From: an uncultured Chitinophagaceae bacterium
GTDB lineage: Bacteria > Bacteroidota > Bacteroidia > Chitinophagales > Chitinophagaceae
Direction: 5' to 3'
Length of the DNA: 37,458 bases
Assembly (NCBI GenBank): GCA_903830285.1
Contig: CAIKTE010000250.1
Location: 1 to 37,458, forward strand
Within the stretch, counting starts at the first letter, position 1. Every line of letters starts with the position of its first letter. The notes under the pieces were generated by a model. That model searched no databases. It saw only the letters and a program-made list of their open reading frames with translations, and was not told the DNA's origin. Shown piece by piece: positions 15,335 through 24,201 of the stretch. The translations under genes were made by a program, and so were the position numbers.

Positions 15335-15468
15335 AGCTGTTTGAGGTAGATGTATGTGACGCACGGAACGATGTCGCCATTATATGGCCGAAAAACATAA
15401 GCGCTAAACATTATTAATCCTTTTACAACTTGGTAAAATAAGTCTTATTGTTGTGTTTTATTATTTCA

Positions 15469-16107
15469 ATGACAGCATTCATTCTCATATTTTTCACCGG
15501 TTGGTTGGTTAGTTTTTTAGGCCAGCTACCATTGGGTACGATGAGCATCACTTCTACACATATTGCAGTGAAGGAAGGGTTTTCTAATGCATGGAAATAT
15601 GCAGTGGGTGTGGCAATAATAGAGATTATTTATTTGCGAACTGTTTTATCGGGTGTTGATCTCATCATGCAGCATAAATTCTTTTTCACTTTATTGGGTT
15701 GGTTAACAGTTGTATTCTTTTTGGGTTTTGGTGTGTATAGTTTTATTACAGCACTCAAACATCATGGAGAAAAAAAATCACCAATACTCAATAATACCAT
15801 CAATCGTTTTTGGCTGGGTATTACCATGAGTGCATTGAATCCGGCACAGATACCTTTCTGGTTTATCTGGAGCAGTTATTTAATTCATTTGCATGTACTG
15901 CATTCCAACAGTTTTGAGTTCAATGTTTTTACGATCGGCTGTGGTACAGGTACCATCAGCGGACTGGCGTTTTATATGTATGGCGGTAACTGGGTGGTAA
16001 CCAAATTCAATACCAGTAATAAAACATTGGATATTGTAATGGGTATTATTTTTATTCTTGCTGCAGCTATTCAGTTGTATAGAATGATTTGGGGAACGTT
16101 TGTATAG
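15469..16107 (+). CDS. LysE-family transporter
   Basis: This 212-residue integral membrane protein has about six hydrophobic segments. The N-terminal stretch LVSFLGQLPLGTMSITSTHI followed by AVKEGFSNAWKYAVGVAIIE is the LysE/RhtB signature region, and ALNPAQIPFWFIW (about residues 123-135) corresponds to the conserved NP of the second half. The family exports amino acids or related small molecules; substrate unknown. ATG 15469 is used; a TTG at 15448 lies in frame upstream but would add an unusual MLCFIIS extension. It stands alone between the small membrane protein and the convergent Fe-S protein. Confidence 0.82.
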   Translation: MTAFILIFFTGWLVSFLGQLPLGTMSITSTHIAVKEGFSNAWKYAVGVAIIEIIYLRTVLSGVDLIMQHKFFFTLLGWLTVVFFLGFGVYSFITALKHHGEKKSPILNNTINRFWLGITMSALNPAQIPFWFIWSSYLIHLHVLHSNSFEFNVFTIGCGTGTISGLAFYMYGGNWVVTKFNTSNKTLDIVMGIIFILAAAIQLYRMIWGTFV

Positions 16108-16110
16108 AGA

Positions 16111-16192
16111 CGTGAGTCGAAAGTCGTTAGTCGGGAGTGAAGTACATGCTGAAAAACTTCATTTATAATTTATCATTCAACATTTATCATTT
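16111..16192 (+). repeat. Low-complexity intergenic words around a gene end
   Basis: GTGAGTCGAAAGTCGTTAGT (16112-16131) repeats the word AGTCG three times. The stretch from 16160 to 16192 repeats TTTATCATT/TTCAACATT. The minus-strand stop of the Fe-S protein lies inside the second block. It is probably slippage-type simple sequence rather than a mobile element. Confidence 0.4.
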
Positions 16193-17507
16193 CCTCCGCC
16201 CATTTATCTCTTTCATCAGGAGAGAATTTCCAGGGCGCAAAATTATTTTCCATATTGCTGAATGTACTGTTCCATTCCTGTGGGGCACTGCTTTCTTCCA
16301 TGATCAGATAACGTCGTAATTGTATAATGATATCCAAAGGAGATATACTGACAGGACATTCTTCCACACATGCATTACATGTGGTACAAGCTCTTAATTC
16401 TTCTTCGCTGATATAGTCTCTCAATAAGGTTTTGTTATCCTCTGTGAATGTTTTATTGCTGTTGATATTTCGGCCCACTTCTTCCAAACGGTCTCTCGTT
16501 TTCATCATGATACTGCGGGGACTTAATAATTTTCCGGTAATATTAGCAGGACAAGCTGCTGTACATCTTCCGCATTCGGTACAACTGTAAGCATCCAGTA
16601 AATTTTTCCAGCTCAGATCAAATACATCTTTGGCGCCGAATTTTTTAACGGGTGCTGCTGCATCACCTGTTGGGGCTAATTCAGATTGTATAGAATACAA
16701 GACCTCTTTTTGGATCTCAGGCATGTTCTCCATTTTTCCCTGTGGTTCCGTTCTGGCAAAATAGGCATTGGGGAAAGCTAGGATGATATGCAGATGTTTT
16801 GAATAAGGCAGATAATTCGCAAATGCAAATATGCCCAGGATATGCAACCACCAACAGATCCTTTCAGATGCCACTAATGTTTCACTGCTAAAGTTTTGAA
16901 GTATCGGATGAAGAAAAGAAGAAATGGTAAAATTACCTGTGATATGTTCGGCATAATGCCCGAAGCCTCTTGCTTGCAATAATGTATCACAAGCATTCAT
17001 CTTCAAGAACAAACTCATCAAAATGATCTCTGTGATCAGGATATAGTTGGCATCGCTTCTAGGCCATCCGTTCAGATCTTTGCTGGCAAAACGTTTCAGC
17101 TTAATGATATTTCTTCTGATCAGGAATACAGCACAAAAAACCAAAACAGAGAACGCTAAAATTTCAAATGCATTGATCAGCCATACATATAGTTCACCCA
17201 AAGGAGCAGCAAATATTCGATGTGTACCCAAAACACCATCCAGGATTATTTCCAAGATCTCAATATTGATGATGATAAAGCCGGCATATACAAAAAAATG
17301 CATTACTGCCACCAATGGATTCTTGAACATTTTTTTTTGTCCAAATGACAACAATAAAACATTTTTCCAACCCAGAGCACTGTTTGTATTCAGGTCCTCC
17401 TCATGCCCTAAAAAAATATTTCTTTTGATCTCTACTGCTTTTTTGGAGAAGAGATAAATAGCTGCAAAGGCAATTGCCACGAATAAGATTTGCTGAATGT
17501 ATTGCAT
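16173..17507 (-). CDS. Membrane-bound [4Fe-4S] oxidoreductase subunit (HdrC/GlpC-like)
   Basis: The N-terminal half has several membrane helices (about residues 5-20, 66-90, 105-130, 155-170, 218-232) with possible heme-ligand histidines, as in NarI-like domains. The C-terminal half holds two ferredoxin motifs: Cys309/312/315/319 in CTECGRCTAACP and Cys374/377/380/384 in CTTCNACVEECP. Such 444-residue proteins occur widely in Bacteroidota and are thought to pass electrons between quinone and a soluble CCG-domain (HdrB-like) partner. That partner gene is usually adjacent but is not present here; the next gene on this side is a convergent exporter. The electron donor and acceptor are therefore unknown. 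Confidence 0.85.
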   Translation of the reverse strand: MQYIQQILFVAIAFAAIYLFSKKAVEIKRNIFLGHEEDLNTNSALGWKNVLLLSFGQKKMFKNPLVAVMHFFVYAGFIIINIEILEIILDGVLGTHRIFAAPLGELYVWLINAFEILAFSVLVFCAVFLIRRNIIKLKRFASKDLNGWPRSDANYILITEIILMSLFLKMNACDTLLQARGFGHYAEHITGNFTISSFLHPILQNFSSETLVASERICWWLHILGIFAFANYLPYSKHLHIILAFPNAYFARTEPQGKMENMPEIQKEVLYSIQSELAPTGDAAAPVKKFGAKDVFDLSWKNLLDAYSCTECGRCTAACPANITGKLLSPRSIMMKTRDRLEEVGRNINSNKTFTEDNKTLLRDYISEEELRACTTCNACVEECPVSISPLDIIIQLRRYLIMEESSAPQEWNSTFSNMENNFAPWKFSPDERDKWAEEMINVE

Positions 17508-17544
17508 AAGGCAACAGTTATACTGCTAAGATAATTGATTTGAA

Positions 17545-17574
17545 TTGCAGGTTGTGGGTTTGTTATTACATTTG
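17545..17574 (+). promoter_or_regulatory. Promoter of the phosphoribosyltransferase gene
   Basis: TTG at 17545-17547 and the exact -7 element TACATTTG at 17567-17574 are 19 nt apart, a strong Bacteroidota promoter match. The ATG follows 17 nt after the -7 element. Confidence 0.65.
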
Positions 17575-17591
17575 AGTATGAAATTTTAATT

Positions 17592-18092
17592 ATGGCCGAG
17601 AATAATTATATACTTACACAGGAAGAAGCCGGTTATAAACTGCAAAGGCTGGCTTTGGAAATAGCAGAACAATTGCAGGGTGATGATGCTGAACTCATCA
17701 TCATAGGTGTAAAAACAAACGGTTTGGTGATCGCTGAAAAGATCGCTGTTTTATTAAAACCTTATTTGTCCATTCCGTTTCAGGTAATATCGGCAAGTCT
17801 GGACAAAGATTTCCCCGTTGATATCACATTGAGCAAAGAGATCAATTTCGATAATAAAAATGTGATCATTGTAGATGATGTTGCCAACAGTGGCAAAACA
17901 TTACTCTATATGCTGAAACCATTACTGAACTTCCATCCCAAAAGAATTCAAACATTGGTATTAGTGGAAAGAATGCACAAATTATATCCAGCAAAACCAG
18001 ATTATGTAGGTTTATCCATCGCTACTACTTTACAGGATCATATTCAAGTAAAAGTAAAGGATGGAGAAGTGTTGGGTGCATTGGTGAATTAA
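17592..18092 (+). CDS. PyrR-like phosphoribosyltransferase
   Basis: This is a 166-residue type I phosphoribosyltransferase. The PRPP loop is clear at residues 91-103 (VIIVDDVANSGKT). ELIIIGVKTNGLVIAEKIA (34-52) and the C-terminal KPDYVGLSIATTLQDHIQVKV fit PyrR or uracil/hypoxanthine phosphoribosyltransferase relatives. PyrR proteins bind pyr mRNA leaders and have weak UPRTase activity, but no pyr genes are adjacent, so the regulatory role is not supported here. The gene precedes a phosphohexomutase by 62 nt; co-transcription is possible. Confidence 0.8.
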   Translation: MAENNYILTQEEAGYKLQRLALEIAEQLQGDDAELIIIGVKTNGLVIAEKIAVLLKPYLSIPFQVISASLDKDFPVDITLSKEINFDNKNVIIVDDVANSGKTLLYMLKPLLNFHPKRIQTLVLVERMHKLYPAKPDYVGLSIATTLQDHIQVKVKDGEVLGALVN

Positions 18093-18154
18093 TCAACAAA
18101 TCTTCTTAAACTTGTTGTTCAATAAAAGTAAAATTCAATTCTAAAACAATAATC

Positions 18155-19882
18155 ATGGATGCTGCTACTCTGAAAAACATTAATGAATGGCTTAACGGCA
18201 ATTACGATGCCGATACAAAACAAAAGATCAAAAAATTACAGGAATCTAATCCTACCGATCTGGAAGAATCATTTTACAAAAGTCTTGAATTTGGTACCGG
18301 CGGACTTCGAGGTATCATGGGAGTTGGAACCAACCGTATGAATAAATATACGGTGGGTATGGCCACACAGGGCTTTGCCAATTATCTGAAAAAGAGTTAT
18401 CCCGGTGAAGAAATAAAAGTTGCCATTGCACATGATTGCAGAAATAACGGACGCTTCTTTGCCGAAACTACTGCAAACGTTTTTGCTTCAAATGGCATCA
18501 AAGTCTTTTTATTTGAAGCATTAAGACCTACGCCAGAACTGAGTTTTACCATCAGAACTTTAGGTTGTAAGGCAGGGGTTGTTTGTACGGCTTCTCATAA
18601 TCCTAAAGAATACAATGGCTACAAAGCATATTGGGATGATGGGGCACAATTGGTTTCGCCTCATGATACGAATGTGATCAAAGAAGTGGAAGCCATTCAT
18701 AGCGTGGATGATGTTAAATGGAGCGGTGGTGAAGCAAACATCAGTATCATCGGCAAGGAGATGGATGATAAATATATTGAAATGGTAAAGGGATTAAGTG
18801 TCTACCCGGAAGTGATAGCTAAACAACATGATCTGAAGATCGTTTATACTCCTATTCATGGAACGGGCATTATGCTGGTACCGAAAGCATTACAGGCTTA
18901 CGGGTTCACTAATGTTCATATTGTAGAAGAACAGGCAACACCCAATGGTAATTTCCCAACTGTTATATATCCCAATCCGGAAGAAAGTGAGACCATGAGC
19001 ATTGGTTTAAAGAAAGCAAAAGAACTGGATGCTGATATCTTATTAGGAACAGATCCTGATGCAGACCGTGTTGGTATTGGTGTAAAAAATCACAAAGGCG
19101 AATGGGTACTGATGAACGGAAACCAAACATTGGTTTTGGCATTTGCATATATGCTGGAAGCGAGAAAAAGCAAGGGCATTACCAAAGCAAATGATATGGC
19201 TGTTTCAACGATCGTTTCAACAGAAATGGCCAGAATTGTAACCGAACAAAATGGTGTGAAATATTATTCTGTTCTCACGGGCTTTAAATGGATCGCTTCT
19301 TTGATTTTGGAAAAGGAAGGGAAAGAAAATTATATAGTAGGTGGTGAAGAAAGTTTTGGTTTAATGATCGGCGATAAGGTTCGCGATAAAGATTCAGTTA
19401 GCGCGGTTGCTTTATTATGTGAAATGGCAGCCTATGAAAAGAACTTGGGACGTTCTCTCTTTGATAAATTGCTAGATCTCTATATACAATATGGATTTTA
19501 TTATGAGAACCTGATCAGTATTACAAAGAAGGGAATGAATGGTCAGAAAGAAATTGCTGATATGATGGAAGGTTATCGCAATAATCCTCCTGCTGTGATC
19601 CATGGCAGCAAAGTTGCACAACTCCTGGATTATGAATTAAGCATCGGCAAGAATCTGATCACAGGGGAAAGCTGGAAGATCGAATTGCCAAAAAGCAATG
19701 TATTGCAATTCATCACCGAAGATGGAAGTAAGATCTCTGCCCGGCCTAGCGGTACTGAGCCTAAGATCAAATTCTATTTCAGTGTAAAGACCCAACTCAA
19801 TAATAAAGCTGAGTTTGATACAAAATATGCAGAGTTGGAAGCTAAAATTAAAGGCATCATTGAAAGCCTGCAATTGAAGTAA
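18155..19882 (+). CDS. Phosphoglucomutase/phosphomannomutase (alpha-D-phosphohexomutase)
   Basis: This 575-residue enzyme interconverts hexose 1- and 6-phosphates through a phosphoserine. All four domain motifs are present: the active-site Ser147 in CTASHNPKEYNGYK, the Mg-binding loop GTDPDADRVG (Asp300, 302, 304), the sugar-binding loop GGEESFG (396-402), and the phosphate-binding loop RPSGTEPK (530-537). Length and the N-terminal EFGTGGLRGIMGVGTNRMN match the PgcA/PGM2-like group of about 570-580 residues. It would supply glucose-1-phosphate or mannose-1-phosphate for glycan synthesis. A bidirectional terminator closes it. Confidence 0.93.
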   Translation: MDAATLKNINEWLNGNYDADTKQKIKKLQESNPTDLEESFYKSLEFGTGGLRGIMGVGTNRMNKYTVGMATQGFANYLKKSYPGEEIKVAIAHDCRNNGRFFAETTANVFASNGIKVFLFEALRPTPELSFTIRTLGCKAGVVCTASHNPKEYNGYKAYWDDGAQLVSPHDTNVIKEVEAIHSVDDVKWSGGEANISIIGKEMDDKYIEMVKGLSVYPEVIAKQHDLKIVYTPIHGTGIMLVPKALQAYGFTNVHIVEEQATPNGNFPTVIYPNPEESETMSIGLKKAKELDADILLGTDPDADRVGIGVKNHKGEWVLMNGNQTLVLAFAYMLEARKSKGITKANDMAVSTIVSTEMARIVTEQNGVKYYSVLTGFKWIASLILEKEGKENYIVGGEESFGLMIGDKVRDKDSVSAVALLCEMAAYEKNLGRSLFDKLLDLYIQYGFYYENLISITKKGMNGQKEIADMMEGYRNNPPAVIHGSKVAQLLDYELSIGKNLITGESWKIELPKSNVLQFITEDGSKISARPSGTEPKIKFYFSVKTQLNNKAEFDTKYAELEAKIKGIIESLQLK

Positions 19883-19900
19883 CTAGTAGATAATAATAAT

Positions 19901-19934
19901 AAAGCCCCGATAACTAAAGTTACCGGGGCTTTTA
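19901..19934. terminator. Bidirectional terminator between phosphohexomutase and pyrophosphatase genes
   Basis: AAAGCCCCG pairs with CGGGGCTTT (9 bp), continued after one mismatch by TAAC/GTTA around a TAAA loop, with T runs on both sides. It serves the convergent genes ending at 19882 and 19956. Confidence 0.85.
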
Positions 19935-19955
19935 TTTGGTGAATAATTAGTCTTT

Positions 19956-22439
19956 TTATGAAAGAACCAGGTCTTCTTCTTTTACTTGAACATTATTTGT
20001 TTTTTTTCCTGTAGGATTTGGCATTCCCTTTTCAATTCTCATTTTATAGAATGAACGCCATACAAATACTAATGCAATACCCAGGAATAGTAAACCTGCA
20101 TAAGGAGCAATATTTCTGAAGCTTTCTGAGATCGCAATTTCCATGGCCAGTAAACCAAACAATGTAGTGAACTTGATGATTGGATTTAATGCTACAGAAG
20201 ATGTGTCTTTAAATGGATCACCAACTGTATCACCAACAATAGTTGCATCATGTAATGCTGTTCCTTTGGCCTTCAGATCAACTTCAACAACTTTCTTTGC
20301 ATTATCCCAACAACCACCGGCATTTGCCATGAAAATGGCCTGGAACAAACCAAATACAGCAATTGCAATTAAATAACTCACAAATAATCCAACTGCATTG
20401 TTTCCACCGATCCCTGATGGTGAAGACAAACATGCAAATGCCAAAGCAAAAAAGAAGATGGCAATAAAAATATTGAACATTCCTTTCTGCGCATATTTTG
20501 TACAGATCTTCACTACTTCAACTGACATTTTAGTATCTGCTTTTTTAGGAGCATTCGGATCAAGATTGATATTTCTTTTAATAAATTCAACAGCTCTGTA
20601 TGCACCTGTGCTTACAGCTTGTGTTGATGCACCGGTAAACCAATAAATCACCGCACCACCACAAATAAATCCGAGTATGGAATAAGGATTTAAAAGGTTC
20701 AGAATAGTTTCAGGATTAACATTCAATGTTTTTTGTATCATTAATATTAATGAGAATATCATCGTTGTAGCACCAACAACTGCGGTTCCTATCAATACAG
20801 GTTTCGCTGTTGCTTTAAATGTATTACCTGCTTCATCATTTGCTTCGAGATAATATTTTGCTTTTTTCCAATCAGGTTTAAAACCAAAATCTTTTTCTAC
20901 TTCAGCATCAATGTTTGGAATTTCTTCTATCAATGATAATTCATACACAGATTGCGCATTATCAGTTACAGGTCCGTAACTGTCAACTGCAATAGTAACT
21001 GGTCCCATGCCCAGCATACCAAAAGCAACCAGACCAAAAGCAAAGATGGAAGGATAGATCATGATCTCACTTAATCCCATACTGCTGGTCAAATAAGCAA
21101 CAAACATTAAAACAGCGAACATCATTCCTTCCCAGAAAGCGCTGAAATTACCTGCAACAAAACCGGAAAGAATTACCAATGATGCACCGCCTTCTTCACC
21201 TGCTTTTACCACTTCCTGCACATGACTTGATTTAGGAGAAGTAAATACTTTTGTTAATTCAGGAATGATGGCAGCAGCTAATGTTCCGCAACTGATGATG
21301 ATAGAAAGTATCCACCACATATTTGTATTCCCTTTCAGATCTGGGATCAAAAAATAGCTGGCAGCAAATGTAACAGCAATAGAAAGGATAGATGTGATCC
21401 AAACCAGATTGGTCAATGGCACTTCAAAATCCATTGTCACTGCATCCTTATATTTATAGTTGCTGTAAACTTTATTTACGGCAAATGCTAGCCATGAAGT
21501 TACTACCATTAAGATCCTCATAACAAAGATCCAAACCAATAATTGAACTTGAATTTCTGTACCTGCAGTAATAGCTAATAAAATAAATGATATCAATGCA
21601 ACACCAGTTACACCATAGGTTTCAAAACCATCTGCTGTTGGTCCTACACTATCGCCTGCATTATCACCTGTACAATCAGCAATTACACCCGGATTACGAG
21701 GATCATCTTCGCCGATCTTGAAAACTACTTTCATCAGATCGGATCCGATATCAGCTATCTTGGTAAAGATACCTCCGGCAATTCTCAGAACGGAAGCACC
21801 TAATGATTCGCCAATGGCAAAACCAATAAAGCATGATCCTGCAAGTTGGCCGGGGATCAATAATAAAATCACCAGCATCAAAGTCAATTCAACACATATC
21901 AACACGATACCTATACCCATACCTGCGTTTAACGGTATTAATAAAAGATCTAAAGGTTTTCTCTTCAATGAAGCAAATGCCATTCTTGAATTGGCAATAG
22001 TATTCATTCTGATACCAAATGCCGCAACAGCATAAGATCCTAAAATGCCTACTACTGTCCAAGACATGATGAGTAATACTCCGCCAATGCCGAATAAGGC
22101 ATTGCCTGCATCATCCTTTGCGAGGAAGCCAAAATAACTTGCAACAGCTGCACCGATGAATAAGAACAGAATGGCTAGGAATTTTCCCTGTTGTTTCAGA
22201 TAAGCTTTACAGGTTTGATAAATAACTTCAGAAATATCCAGCATGGATTGGTGTGCCGGTAATTTTTTCACTTTCATGTACTGAGAAAGACCAAACAACA
22301 TTCCTAGTCCGGTCACTAAAAAACCGTAGTATAAGATAGTATGCTCTTTGATGGAATCAGGAATTTTCAGAGCCGCGTCATTTGCCATGGCACATAAGGG
22401 CATGGCAAAGCCTGCTGTAAGCCAAATTAATTTTTTCAT
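19956..22439 (-). CDS. hppA: Membrane-bound cation-translocating pyrophosphatase
   Basis: This 827-residue protein has about 16 membrane segments and pumps H+ and/or Na+ using PPi. Family motifs are GGIFTKIADIGSDLMKVVFK (222-241), EDDPRNPGVIADCTGDNAGD (244-263), VDSYGPVTDNAQ (485-496) and, near the end, NAGGCWDNAKK and GDTVGDPFKDTSS. The position that separates subclasses reads GNTFKATAK with Lys542; lysine there is the mark of K+-independent enzymes, so K+-independent pumping is likely. The motifs are divergent from classical members (SVGPTADGFETYG instead of the usual GMGADLFESY type), and about 25 extra residues precede GNT. The N-terminus looks like a cleaved signal. Na+ versus H+ specificity cannot be settled. 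Confidence 0.92.
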   Translation of the reverse strand: MKKLIWLTAGFAMPLCAMANDAALKIPDSIKEHTILYYGFLVTGLGMLFGLSQYMKVKKLPAHQSMLDISEVIYQTCKAYLKQQGKFLAILFLFIGAAVASYFGFLAKDDAGNALFGIGGVLLIMSWTVVGILGSYAVAAFGIRMNTIANSRMAFASLKRKPLDLLLIPLNAGMGIGIVLICVELTLMLVILLLIPGQLAGSCFIGFAIGESLGASVLRIAGGIFTKIADIGSDLMKVVFKIGEDDPRNPGVIADCTGDNAGDSVGPTADGFETYGVTGVALISFILLAITAGTEIQVQLLVWIFVMRILMVVTSWLAFAVNKVYSNYKYKDAVTMDFEVPLTNLVWITSILSIAVTFAASYFLIPDLKGNTNMWWILSIIISCGTLAAAIIPELTKVFTSPKSSHVQEVVKAGEEGGASLVILSGFVAGNFSAFWEGMMFAVLMFVAYLTSSMGLSEIMIYPSIFAFGLVAFGMLGMGPVTIAVDSYGPVTDNAQSVYELSLIEEIPNIDAEVEKDFGFKPDWKKAKYYLEANDEAGNTFKATAKPVLIGTAVVGATTMIFSLILMIQKTLNVNPETILNLLNPYSILGFICGGAVIYWFTGASTQAVSTGAYRAVEFIKRNINLDPNAPKKADTKMSVEVVKICTKYAQKGMFNIFIAIFFFALAFACLSSPSGIGGNNAVGLFVSYLIAIAVFGLFQAIFMANAGGCWDNAKKVVEVDLKAKGTALHDATIVGDTVGDPFKDTSSVALNPIIKFTTLFGLLAMEIAISESFRNIAPYAGLLFLGIALVFVWRSFYKMRIEKGMPNPTGKKTNNVQVKEEDLVLS

Positions 22440-22690
22440 TTTGGGATAAAATTTGTGTAGAATGATATAAAAGCAAGGTTACAAATGGGAGCCTTTGTTT
22501 AAGCAATTCCATGTGTGCTGCATTAAGTAACAAATTTACTCATGCTTTAGAGGGGTTTTGCTGACAAAATAGACATTCGGGCATGATTTTTATCATCCTT
22601 TGACTGCTTAAAATGCTGTTTTATTAATGTCACTAACAATGGAAAAAGAGATTGTTTTTCCCCAAATCATCATCCTATATATGCATGAAC

Positions 22691-22698
22691 TAGATTTG
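22691..22698 (+). promoter_or_regulatory. Possible -7 element just before pcm
   Basis: TAGATTTG matches TAnnTTTG and lies only 8 nt before ATG 22707, which would leave an almost leaderless mRNA. No -33 at proper spacing. The preceding 250 nt (from 22440) hold no gene and no structure I recognise. Confidence 0.3.
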
Positions 22699-22706
22699 TC
22701 TTGTTT

Positions 22707-23363
22707 ATGAAAAAGTACGAAGACAGCTATCAGCACAAGGGATTACGCAAACAATTGGTCAATCTGTTAAAAGAAAAAGGGATAACAGATGAAAATGTAT
22801 TGAATGCCATCAACAGCATCCCGCGTCATTATTTTCTGGATTCGGCTTTTGATCAGATCGCTTATGAGGACAGGGCCTTCCCCATAGGTGAATCACAAAC
22901 CATTTCTCAGCCATATACGGTTGCTTATCAGACTCAGTTATTGCAAATTAAAAAGTCTGACAAAGTGCTGGAAATTGGTACCGGAAGCGTTTATCAAGCA
23001 ACCGTCTTAGCCGAAATGGGAGCCTGGGTATACACGATCGAACGACAAAAGAAACTGTATGATGAACATAAGAATTTCTATTTCCGTCCCAAATATCCCA
23101 ATATCAAATTCTTTTATGGTGATGGTTTTGAAGGATTGAAAGCTTATGCACCTTTCGACAAGATCATCATTACTGCAGCAGCACCTTATATTCCACCAAA
23201 ACTGGTAGCTCAATTAAAGACAGGCGGAATGATGGTGATACCACTGGATGAAGGGGAAGCACAAAGAATGCTTCGAATCACCAAATTAGCTGATGGTAGC
23301 ATCAAAGAGGAATCCTTCGATCTTTTCTCTTTTGTTCCTATGCTCACAGGGAAAAACGGTTAA
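22707..23363 (+). CDS. pcm: Protein-L-isoaspartate O-methyltransferase
   Basis: This 218-residue SAM-dependent methyltransferase repairs isoaspartyl residues in aged proteins. IPRHYFLDSAF (38-48), YEDRAFPIGESQTISQPYTV (53-72) and motif I VLEIGTGSVYQATVLAEMG (87-105) identify it, with YGDGFEGL and FDKIIITAAAPYIPP further on. Motif I has Val where most relatives have Gly (GTGSGYQ). The protein lacks a signal peptide and acts in the cytosol. The secreted protein gene at 23386 follows after only 22 nt, so the two are likely co-transcribed. Confidence 0.92.
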   Translation: MKKYEDSYQHKGLRKQLVNLLKEKGITDENVLNAINSIPRHYFLDSAFDQIAYEDRAFPIGESQTISQPYTVAYQTQLLQIKKSDKVLEIGTGSVYQATVLAEMGAWVYTIERQKKLYDEHKNFYFRPKYPNIKFFYGDGFEGLKAYAPFDKIIITAAAPYIPPKLVAQLKTGGMMVIPLDEGEAQRMLRITKLADGSIKEESFDLFSFVPMLTGKNG

Positions 23364-23385
23364 ATATTTTAATTACCTTGTAAGA

Positions 23386-24201
23386 ATGAAATATTTCCTG
23401 CTGATATTATTTTTAACGGCAGTCATCTTTTCAACTGCTCAACATAAGTTTCGGTTACAGTTAACCAAACCCTCAGTGGTAAGAACAGGAGGTACTGCAT
23501 TTTATAAAACAGTAGCCGCCTGGAAATGGAAGGAAAGAGATTCATTAGCAGTACAGGAGATACTCTCCGGAAACATCCCGTCTTTCTATAAAAAGTTCGT
23601 TCGCATCAATGTTTCCATCATTGATTCTGCAACCGGAAAAGAGATAAATGCCTACTATTTTGTTGCACCTGATTATCTAAGTATCGGAACCGATGATGAT
23701 TGGGCAAGAATTCCATTAACACCCATGGCTGCCCAGCTCATTGCTGATAGTTTTCATTGCTTTTTACCTACACGTAAAATGGTGGATGATATATATAAAC
23801 AGGCTACAGTAAAATTAGAACCAGTTCCCATGTATGCTTTTCGTGACAGCAGTGTTACCATGTGGCAGCATCATTTGATCGTGGAAGGGCAGCGCAAACT
23901 GCGCAAGGGACTGATCGCGGGTATCAAGAAGGATGTGGTATTGTCAGGCCTTGTTTCGCGTTATCCCAAACCCAATCACGAAGCCATTTATGGCTGGCAT
24001 AAATTAGATGGCAAAGCGATCCAGCCTCTGTATATAGGTCATATTAATTGGTGGGTGGATTATAGTCACGGTATACGATTGATCTACAGAACGATCTGGG
24101 TGGATGGCAAGAAAATGGATTATACTGAAGTGCTATCACATCCAATTTTAAAACGTCTCTTATGTGACGAAGAGTTCTCCGATTTTTACAGGTATAATTA
24201 A
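23386..24201 (+). CDS. Secreted protein of unknown function with YGWH and DYSHGIR motifs
   Basis: This 271-residue protein has the signal peptide MKYFLLILFLTAVIFSTAQ. No named family was recognised, but several blocks look strongly conserved and possibly catalytic: YYFVAPDYLSIGTDDDWARI (about 93-112), AIYGWHKLDGKAIQPLYIGH, then WWVDYSHGIRLIYR. The clustered His, Asp, Trp and Tyr residues in the last part suggest an enzyme acting in the periplasm or outside. I recall similar hypothetical proteins in several phyla. It follows pcm by 22 nt and abuts the convergent PBP1A gene with no space. An in-frame start at 23293 inside pcm is rejected because the signal peptide begins at 23386. Confidence 0.75.
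   Translation: MKYFLLILFLTAVIFSTAQHKFRLQLTKPSVVRTGGTAFYKTVAAWKWKERDSLAVQEILSGNIPSFYKKFVRINVSIIDSATGKEINAYYFVAPDYLSIGTDDDWARIPLTPMAAQLIADSFHCFLPTRKMVDDIYKQATVKLEPVPMYAFRDSSVTMWQHHLIVEGQRKLRKGLIAGIKKDVVLSGLVSRYPKPNHEAIYGWHKLDGKAIQPLYIGHINWWVDYSHGIRLIYRTIWVDGKKMDYTEVLSHPILKRLLCDEEFSDFYRYN

Noticed and set aside
17592-18092. pyr attenuator controlled by the PyrR-like protein
   Set aside because: No pyrimidine genes or leader hairpins are adjacent.
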